NCBI GenBank assembly: GCA_950071955.1
Contig: CATMOC010000251.1
Coordinates: forward strand, 1-6,104
DNA: 6,104 nucleotides
Reading direction: 5' to 3'
From: an uncultured Mesorhizobium sp.
GTDB taxonomy: Bacteria; Pseudomonadota; Alphaproteobacteria; Rhizobiales; Rhizobiaceae
Shown one piece after another: positions 1 to 4,282 of this stretch. How positions within the stretch are numbered: the first letter of the stretch is position 1; the number at the start of each line of letters is the position of its first letter. Both the position numbers and the translations under genes were made by a program. The notes below the pieces were generated by a model. It worked only from the letters and a program-made list of their open reading frames with translations, did not search any database and was not told the DNA's origin.

Positions 1-207
1 CGGCCCGTCCTTGGTGACGGTGACGAAATCATAGCCGAAGAAGACGCCGGTCACTCCCGGGACGTCGAAGATGCGGGCCGCCAGCGGCGACGCCACGCGG
101 GCGGTGTCGGCGTCCCGGAAATCCGCGGTTCCCTCGTTGAGGACGACCTTCCCCGGCAGGAACTTGAGCGTCGCCGGGTTCGGCGTGGCTTCCGTCTGGA
201 TGAACAT
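1..207 (-). CDS. Nfu/NifU-like Fe-S scaffold protein, N-terminal part (runs off left edge)
   Basis: The frame gives 69 residues beginning MFIQTEATPNPATLKFLPGK and stays open to the window edge. This start, with a TPNP element and a K-FLPG element, is typical of the N-terminal domain of Nfu-type proteins (Nfu_N). Later residues include PLAARIF, DVPGVTGVFFG and DFVTVTK, also family hallmarks. The family is about 185-190 residues long, so roughly two thirds lie outside, including the C-terminal NifU domain whose CxxC motif binds the cluster. That part cannot be checked here. Known role of the family: it assembles or carries an Fe-S cluster in the cytoplasm and hands it to target enzymes. The ATG at 205-207 is supported by AGGAG at 216-220, 8 nt upstream. 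The gene follows the universal stress protein gene on the same strand after 107 nt, and that gap contains its own promoter candidate and an iron-box-like inverted repeat. Confidence 0.88.
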   Translation of the reverse strand, partial: MFIQTEATPNPATLKFLPGKVVLNEGTADFRDADTARVASPLAARIFDVPGVTGVFFGYDFVTVTKDGP

Positions 208-230
208 GGCGGGATCTCCTGCCTTTGTAG

Positions 231-247
231 TTTTGAATAGTTCTAAA
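231..247. promoter_or_regulatory. Candidate Irr box / iron control element upstream of nfu
   Basis: The plus strand reads TTTTGAA-TAG-TTCTAAA, a 7-3-7 inverted repeat with one mismatch between its arms. It matches TTTAGAA-N3-TTCTAAA, the iron control element bound by the Fur-family regulator Irr in Hyphomicrobiales as I recall it, at 13 of 14 fixed positions. The site overlaps the predicted -10 (244-249) and the predicted start (near 237), so a bound protein would block transcription. That fits the known role of Irr, which represses iron-consuming functions when iron is scarce. The downstream Fe-S scaffold gene is a plausible target. Binding itself is inferred. Confidence 0.6.
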
Positions 248-272
248 TAGGCGCAACGGCCGGTCTTATCAA
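244..272 (-). promoter_or_regulatory. Predicted sigma70-type promoter of the nfu gene
   Basis: On the minus strand, TTGATA (267-272) is separated by exactly 17 nt from TATTTA (244-249). The elements match TTGACA and TATAAT at four positions each. Transcription would start near 237, giving a leader of about 30 nt with the AGGAG ribosome site. The -10 lies in a conspicuous AT-rich patch (about 222-250) in otherwise GC-rich DNA. This is an inference from motif and spacing only. Confidence 0.5.
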
Positions 273-275
273 GCA

Positions 276-308
276 ATTCCGCACCGCTCCGGACGGGCGA
301 AGCGGAAT
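276..308 (-). terminator. Weak hairpin after the universal stress protein gene
   Basis: ATTCCGC (276-282) and GCGGAAT (302-308) are perfect 7-nt inverted arms around a 19-nt loop, starting 7 nt after the stress protein stop codon. CCGCT (284-288) and AGCGG (301-305) offer a competing shorter stem. No T-run follows on the minus strand, and the distal arm ends only a few nt before the nfu -35. A Rho-independent terminator is therefore doubtful. It may be a partial terminator or an mRNA 3' end stem. Confidence 0.25.
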
Positions 309-314
309 GTCTTT

Positions 315-806
315 TCAGGCGAGGCTTTCGATGTCCTCGTCGGTCAGGTTCGCCGGAACCACCGTCACCGGGATCTGGAACGACGCGCCCTTGCCCGAAA
401 TCGACGAGACGAGCGGGCCCGGACCCTCCTTGGAGGAGCCCGCGGCGAGAATGAGAATCGCGATGTCCTGATCTTCCTCGATCAGCGCGTGGATCTCCTC
501 GGAAGGATCGCCTTCGCGGATGACGAGTTCGGCTTCGATGCCCGACCTCGCCCGCACCTTGGACGCCGCCGCGTCCAGCGCCGCCGATGCCGTCGCGTTC
601 GCTTCCTCCCGCATGATCTTTTCGACGCCGAACCATTGCTGGAAATCGCCCGGTTCGATGACGAAGAGGAGGACGAGCGCTCCGCCCGTGCTGACGGCGC
701 GACGGGATGCATACGCCACCGCCCGCTCGCATTCGGGCGTGTCGTCCACGATGGCAAGGAACTTGCGCCGGTGTCCGGCTTCCCGGCTCAGTCGTTTCGA
801 GACCAT
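315..806 (-). CDS. Universal stress protein (UspA family), single domain
   Basis: The 163-residue protein has the length and layout of a single-domain Usp (alpha/beta, nucleotide-binding-like fold). The first strand FLAIVDDTPECERAV (residues 16-30) carries the conserved Asp (D21). A hydrophobic strand GALVLLFVI (42-50) follows, then VIREGDPSEEI (95-105), a typical Usp segment, DIAILILAAGSS (114-125), and a final strand IPVTVVP (145-151). The loop that in ATP-binding Usps reads G-2x-G-9x-G-(S/T) is here GSSKEGPGPLVSSISG (123-138) and does not fit that spacing well, so ATP binding is uncertain. Usps are cytoplasmic and help survival under stress, usually without a known reaction; the exact role here is unknown. 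The ATG at 804-806 has a weak GGGA ribosome site 9-10 nt upstream. The gene follows trpS by 89 nt and precedes nfu, an arrangement I associate with rhizobial genomes. Confidence 0.88.
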   Translation of the reverse strand: MVSKRLSREAGHRRKFLAIVDDTPECERAVAYASRRAVSTGGALVLLFVIEPGDFQQWFGVEKIMREEANATASAALDAAASKVRARSGIEAELVIREGDPSEEIHALIEEDQDIAILILAAGSSKEGPGPLVSSISGKGASFQIPVTVVPANLTDEDIESLA

Positions 807-830
807 TCAGTCATCCCGCATCGTTGACGA

Positions 831-855
831 CGACCGCAATCTGCCATCGCGGTCG
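831..855 (-). terminator. Hairpin between trpS and the stress protein gene
   Basis: CGACCGC (831-837) and GCGGTCG (849-855) form a perfect 7-bp GC-rich stem with an 11-nt loop in the 89-nt gap after trpS. Closer to the trpS stop is a second, smaller stem, CAGGA (874-878) with TCCTG (883-887) and a 4-nt loop. Neither is followed by a T-run, so they are weak terminator candidates. They may instead protect or process a trpS-usp transcript. No convincing promoter for the stress protein gene was found in this gap. Confidence 0.3.
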
Positions 856-895
856 GGTAGCCGCAAGCTGCCGCAGGAACTCTCCTGTCGCGGTC

Positions 896-1963
896 TCAAT
901 CCGTCAGGAGCCCTATGATCTCCCGCACGCCCTTCATCGTGGCTTCCGCCTGCGCGCGAGCGCGCTCTCCGCCGTCGCGCAGGACGCTGTCGACGAAGGC
1001 GCGGTCTGCGGAGATGCGGCGCATCTCTCCGGCGATCGGAGCGAGCTTCTCTACCGCGAGGTCGGCGAGCGCCGGCTTGAAGGCCGAGAACTGCTGGCCG
1101 CCGAACTCGCCGATCACCTTCTCGCGCGGGCATTCCGCCAGCGCCGCGTAGATGCCGACGAGATTTTCTGCCTCCGGCCTGCCCGTGAGCCCCTCGAGGT
1201 CCGACGGTAGCGGCTCGGGGTCCGTCTTGGCTTTCCTGATCTTCTTCGAGATCGTATCCGCATCGTCGGTGAGATTGATGCGGGAGAGGTCCGACGGGTC
1301 GGACTTCGACATCTTCTTCGACCCGTCACGAAGACTCATGACGCGCGTGGCCGGGCCTTCGATCAGCGGCTCCGTCAGGGGGAAGAAGCCGTTCACCGTC
1401 TCCTCGCCCACTTCCATCTCGACGCCCAGACCGAGCGAAGCGATCCTGGCGGAGAAATCATTGTTGAACTTGGCCGCGATGTCGCGCGTGAGTTCGAGAT
1501 GCTGCTTCTGGTCGTCGCCAACCGGCACGTGGGTCGCGCGATAGACGAGGATGTCGGCCGCCATCAGGCTTGGATAGGCGAGCAGGCCGAGCGAGGCGTT
1601 CTCGCGGTCCTTGCCGGCCTTGTCCTTGAACTGCGTCATCCGGTTCATCCAGCCGATGCGCGCCACGCAATTGAATATCCAGGCGAGTTCGGCATGCTGC
1701 GGGACGCGGCTCTGGTTGAAGACGATGTGCTTCTGGGGATCGATACCGGAGGCGAGGAACGCCGCCGTGATCGAACGGGTCTGTTCGGCGAGATCGTCGT
1801 GGACGAGCTGCGCCGTGATCGAATGCAGGTCGACGACGCAGTAGATGCAGTCATGCGTCTCCTGCAGCGCCACGAACTTGCGGATCGCGCCGAGATAGTT
1901 TCCGAGATGGAGGTTTCCGGTCGGCTGGACGCCGGAGAAGACGAGCGGCTTGAAGGCGGACAT
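896..1963 (-). CDS. trpS: Tryptophanyl-tRNA synthetase
   Basis: A 355-residue class I aminoacyl-tRNA synthetase that joins tryptophan to tRNA-Trp with ATP in the cytoplasm. The HIGH-type ATP site is PTGNLHLGN (residues 14-22), and the KMSKS loop is KKMSKSD (216-222). Other TrpRS hallmarks are VDLHSIT (44-50), [11 protein letters not shown] (134-144) and [18 protein letters not shown] (146-163), the last typical of the bacterial enzyme. The length is normal for bacterial TrpRS. The frame stays open upstream to an ATG at 2063-2065, but the extra 34 residues are unlike the family. The ATG at 1961-1963 instead puts [13 protein letters not shown] directly at the N-terminus and has GAGG 5 nt upstream, so it is chosen as the start. 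No tryptophan-rich leader peptide or T-box-like element is visible upstream. The stress protein gene follows and may be co-transcribed. Confidence 0.97.
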   Translation of the reverse strand: MSAFKPLVFSGVQPTGNLHLGNYLGAIRKFVALQETHDCIYCVVDLHSITAQLVHDDLAEQTRSITAAFLASGIDPQKHIVFNQSRVPQHAELAWIFNCVARIGWMNRMTQFKDKAGKDRENASLGLLAYPSLMAADILVYRATHVPVGDDQKQHLELTRDIAAKFNNDFSARIASLGLGVEMEVGEETVNGFFPLTEPLIEGPATRVMSLRDGSKKMSKSDPSDLSRINLTDDADTISKKIRKAKTDPEPLPSDLEGLTGRPEAENLVGIYAALAECPREKVIGEFGGQQFSAFKPALADLAVEKLAPIAGEMRRISADRAFVDSVLRDGGERARAQAEATMKGVREIIGLLTD

Positions 1964-2017
1964 ATATTCCTCGTGGCTTGTGGAGGGCCGTTTCGCGCGC
2001 GGCGAAAATCGAGCGGG

Positions 2018-2046
2018 CTTATGGGCCAAGGCGAGGAGGGGCGCAA
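2018..2046 (-). promoter_or_regulatory. Possible trpS promoter
   Basis: On the minus strand, TTGCGC (2041-2046) is followed after 17 nt by CATAAG (2018-2023). The matches to the sigma70 consensus are moderate (TTG in the -35, ATAA in the -10), but the spacing is ideal. The start would fall near 2011, giving a leader of about 50 nt. An alternative minus-strand -10, TATAAC (2076-2081), lies inside the palindrome of the neighbouring TA module but lacks a convincing -35. Low certainty. Confidence 0.3.
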
Positions 2047-2054
2047 GGGGGCGA

Positions 2055-2083
2055 TTGCTTTCCATAACGCAGTGCGTTATACA
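2055..2083 (+). promoter_or_regulatory. Predicted promoter of the higBA module
   Basis: TTGCTT (2055-2060), a 17-nt spacer and TATACA (2078-2083) form a plausible sigma70-type promoter on the plus strand. The predicted start is about 2090, only 1-3 nt before the ATG at 2092, so the transcript may be leaderless or nearly so. The spacer is almost filled by the perfect palindrome listed separately. Confidence 0.55.
2064..2080. promoter_or_regulatory. Palindromic operator, probable HigA autorepression site
   Basis: The sequence ATAACGCA-G-TGCGTTAT is a perfect palindrome with 8-nt arms around a single G. It occupies the promoter spacer and overlaps the first three bases of the predicted -10. HigA-type antitoxins are dimeric helix-turn-helix proteins that bind palindromes at their own promoters, and this position suits such repression. 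Assignment to HigA is inferred from position and symmetry. Confidence 0.65.
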
Positions 2084-2091
2084 TGAGATCG

Positions 2092-2376
2092 ATGATCCGC
2101 AGCTTCGCCGATCGCATTACTGAGAACCTTTGGCGTGGCCTAGGATCGCGGTGATTGCCGCCCGAGATCGCGGACAAAGGCTTGGCCAAGCTTCGCGTGG
2201 TGGATGCCGCAGTTTCCCTTGACGACCTGCGCAGCCCTCCGGGCAACCGCCTCGAACTGCTGAAAGGTGAGCGAAAGGGGCAGTACTCGATCCGGATCAA
2301 TGACCAATGGCGTATTTGTTTCCGCTGGAAAGATGGTGGCGCGAGCGATGTCGAAATCACCGATTATCACCGATGA
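2092..2376 (+). pseudogene. higB: HigB-type mRNA interferase toxin gene with in-frame TGA at codon 21
   Basis: Translation from the ATG at 2092 gives [20 protein letters not shown], a TGA at 2152-2154, then LPPEIADKGLAKLRVVDAA and the rest, ending at a TGA at 2374-2376. Read through the stop, this is a 94-position HigB/RelE-like protein of the usual length of about 92-95. Family hallmarks appear on both sides: MIRSF at the start, then LRSPPGNRLELLKG (46-59), GQYSIRINDQWRICF (63-77), and DVEITDYH (86-93) at the end. HigB toxins cut mRNA on the ribosome. Homologs I recall have Arg-Arg-Leu/Phe-Pro at this point, so one CGA-to-TGA transition explains the stop. A TTG directly after the stop (2155), with AGGA 9 nt upstream, could restart a 73-residue product lacking the first strand and helix; its activity is doubtful. 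An in-frame ATG at 2083 falls inside the predicted -10. A sequencing error is the main alternative. Confidence 0.8.
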
Positions 2377-2668
2377 CGGGCACAGGGTGCACAACCCTCA
2401 TGCCGGCGAAATTCTCCGGTCCGAATTCCTGGAACCACTGAGTTTGTCCCAGAATGCGCTGGCTCGCGCAATTGGGGTCTCACCGCGACGCATCAACGAG
2501 ATCGTGCTCGGCAAGCGCGCCGTGACCGCCGATACCGACCTGCGGCTCGCGCGCTATTTTGGCATGTCCGAGGGGTTTTTCCTGAGACTGCAGACGAGCT
2601 ACGATCTTCTGGAGCGCAAACGCGCCCTGGGCGACACGCTCGACAAGATCACGCCCCGGGCGGCTTGA
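2348..2668 (+). CDS. higA: HigA-type antitoxin, XRE-family helix-turn-helix protein
   Basis: The 106-residue protein carries NPHAGEILRSEFLEPLSLS (residues 16-34) and then a helix-turn-helix, QNALARAIGVSPRRINEIV (35-53), followed by GKRAVTADTDLRLARYFGMS (55-74) and FLRLQTSYDL (78-87). This order is that of HigA/VapA antitoxins, which bind and neutralise HigB and repress their own promoter as dimers. The ATG at 2348 overlaps the end of higB by 29 nt, a normal TA arrangement that implies translational coupling. A GTG at 2387 is an alternative start, closer to the conserved N-P-H-x-G-E-I. The frame is open further upstream to an ATG at 2267, but that part lies inside higB and is not family-like. 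The gene appears intact although its toxin partner is interrupted. Its stop codon is 7 nt from the murJ stop on the other strand, with no room for a separate terminator. Confidence 0.9.
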   Translation: MSKSPIITDDGHRVHNPHAGEILRSEFLEPLSLSQNALARAIGVSPRRINEIVLGKRAVTADTDLRLARYFGMSEGFFLRLQTSYDLLERKRALGDTLDKITPRAA

Positions 2669-2675
2669 TCCGGAA

Positions 2676-4235
2676 TCACCTCTTCCGCCGCCGCACCATG
2701 CCCATCAACTGCCTGCGGTCTAGCGCGCCCGTCGCAATTACAATCCCGAAATAGACGATCGCACCCGCAGCGATGATTCCGAGCACGGTCGCGAGCCTTA
2801 CGATCAGCGTGCCTTCGAGCCATGGTGCCAGCGTCACCTGCAATACCCAGAGGGCGCCGCCCATGACCAGGCCCGCGAGGACGATCAGGCCGCATCGCCG
2901 CAGCGTCGCGGGCGAGGGGCGAAAGGCGTCGCGGCGCCAGAGCGTGACGGCAAGCAGTATCACGTTGATCCAGGCCGAGATCGACGTGGCGGCCGCGAGG
3001 CCGACATGGCCGTAGAACGGGAACAGCATCAGGCTGCCGGCAATGTTGACCGCGACCGCGATCATCGAAAACCACATCGGCGTCCTCATATCCTCTCTTG
3101 CGAAGAAGCCGGGCGAGAAGACCTTGATCAGGACGTAGGCGGGAAGACCGGCCGCAAAGGCGGCCAGTGCCGCCGCCGTCAGCCGTGTCGTCTCACCGGT
3201 AAAGGCGCCTCGCTCATAGAGCAGGCTGACGATCGGCTCCGGCATGACAATGAAGCCGACGGCGGCGGGGAAGGTGAGGCCGAGGGCGAATTCCAGCGAG
3301 CGGTTCTGCAGGTGCTGCACGTCCTTCTCGTCGCCCGCACCGAGTGCGCGGGAAAGCTCCGGCAGCAGAACCACTCCCACGGCGATGCCGATGACGCCGA
3401 GTGGCAGTTGGTTGATGCGGTCGGCATAGTTGAGCAGCGCGATCGCCCCGTCCTGCGCCGATGCGATGATCTGGCCGACGAGCAGGTTTATCTGCGTCAC
3501 GCCGCCGGTCAGCATGGCCGGCCCCATCAGGAGAAGCAGGCGCTTGACGCTCGGCGTCATCCTCGGACGGCGGAAGCCCATGGAGTAGCCCTCGCGCCCG
3601 ACTCCCAGGATCAGGAACAGAAGTTGAGCGATGCCGGAGGCGAGCACGCCCCAGGCGAGCCAGACGCCGGTGGTGCGCGAGCCGATGCCGGCGTAGAGCG
3701 CCGCGATGAGCACCAGCGACAGGATGACGTTGAGGAGCACCGGCACGATGGCCGCGAGGAAATAGCGCCGCATCGAATTCAGTATCCCCGACAGCATCGC
3801 CACCAGCGACATGCAGAAGAGATACGGAAACATGATCCGGGTCATCAGGACCGTTAGGTCGAATTTCTCCGGCGTATCGGCGAAGGCCGGCGCGACGATC
3901 GTCCCGACGAGGGCGGGCATGAAGAAGATGGCGAAGACGGAAAGGACCAGCAGCGCGACGACCAGCACCGACAGCACCTCTTCCGCGAAACGGCGCGCGC
4001 CGTCCATCCCGTCCGCTTCCAGCTCCTTTGCGAAGAGCGGGATGAAGGCGGTATTGAACGCGCCTTCGGCAAAGAGCCGTCGGAAGAGATTGGGAAAGCG
4101 GAAGGCGGCATAGAAGGCGTCAGCGACCGGACCGGCGCCAAGGGCCGCTCCGATCAGCGCCTCGCGCACGAAGCCGAGGACGCGGCTTGCCATCGTCGCC
4201 CCGCCGACGCTGGCGAACTTGCCGACGAGGCTCAT
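2676..4235 (-). CDS. murJ: Lipid II flippase MurJ (MviN family)
   Basis: The 519-residue integral membrane protein flips the peptidoglycan precursor lipid II across the inner membrane. The start MSLVGKFASVGGATMASRVLGFVRE is typical of MurJ/MviN. Residues important in E. coli MurJ occur at the same numbers: R18, R24, D39 and R52, within ADAFYAAFRFPNLFRRLFAEG (38-58). R273, in NYADRINQLPLG (269-280), matches E. coli R270. Many hydrophobic segments span the protein, for example 88-117, 139-152, 162-183, 190-211, 276-291, 391-406, 415-431 and 479-502, in line with the family's 14 membrane helices. A basic tail (RRRKR) ends it. The length is normal. The ATG at 4233-4235 has GGAGG at a long 12-nt distance; a 16-codon frame ending on this start may aid translation. 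The gene follows glnD by 43 nt and is probably co-transcribed with it. Its 3' end converges with higA. Confidence 0.97.
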   Translation of the reverse strand: MSLVGKFASVGGATMASRVLGFVREALIGAALGAGPVADAFYAAFRFPNLFRRLFAEGAFNTAFIPLFAKELEADGMDGARRFAEEVLSVLVVALLVLSVFAIFFMPALVGTIVAPAFADTPEKFDLTVLMTRIMFPYLFCMSLVAMLSGILNSMRRYFLAAIVPVLLNVILSLVLIAALYAGIGSRTTGVWLAWGVLASGIAQLLFLILGVGREGYSMGFRRPRMTPSVKRLLLLMGPAMLTGGVTQINLLVGQIIASAQDGAIALLNYADRINQLPLGVIGIAVGVVLLPELSRALGAGDEKDVQHLQNRSLEFALGLTFPAAVGFIVMPEPIVSLLYERGAFTGETTRLTAAALAAFAAGLPAYVLIKVFSPGFFAREDMRTPMWFSMIAVAVNIAGSLMLFPFYGHVGLAAATSISAWINVILLAVTLWRRDAFRPSPATLRRCGLIVLAGLVMGGALWVLQVTLAPWLEGTLIVRLATVLGIIAAGAIVYFGIVIATGALDRRQLMGMVRRRKR

Positions 4236-4282
4236 GACCCTGTTCCGCCTCCCGTGGCGATTTGCCGGACCTGCAGCATCAT
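4232..4282 (-). other. Sixteen-codon bridging frame between glnD and murJ
   Basis: A frame from the ATG at 4280-4282 to the TGA at 4232-4234 encodes [16 protein letters not shown]. Its start overlaps the glnD stop as ATGA, and its stop overlaps the murJ start as ATGA. Ribosomes finishing glnD could therefore pass through it and reinitiate at murJ. No ribosome site precedes it beyond the glnD coding end, and the arrangement may be chance. It is a possible coupling element, not a claimed protein. Confidence 0.25.

Noticed and set aside
1964..2065. In-frame extension of trpS to an ATG at 2063-2065 (34 extra residues).
   Set aside because: The added residues are not like TrpRS N-termini, the extension runs into the TA operator, and the ATG at 1961-1963 has a ribosome site and gives the normal family start.
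1964..2091. Attenuator, T-box or tryptophan-rich leader peptide ahead of trpS.
   Set aside because: No short Trp-containing frame with a ribosome site and no terminator/antiterminator pair could be seen. Only a small stem, TTCGC-N5-GCGAA, occurs, which is weak.
2267..2347. In-frame upstream extension of higA to the ATG at 2267.
   Set aside because: The added 27 residues lie in another frame of higB, are not antitoxin-like, and would lengthen the protein well beyond the family size.
2101..2640. Foreign base composition of the TA module.
   Set aside because: A hand count gives 324 G or C in 540 bases (60%), close to 60-base samples from trpS and murJ (58-63%), so composition gives no support for recent transfer.
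3006..3857. A 283-codon open frame on the plus strand opposite murJ.
   Set aside because: It is antisense to a clear MurJ with all key residues. Its composition, rich in H, Q, R, D and E, is what GC-rich antisense frames produce, and no family is recognised.
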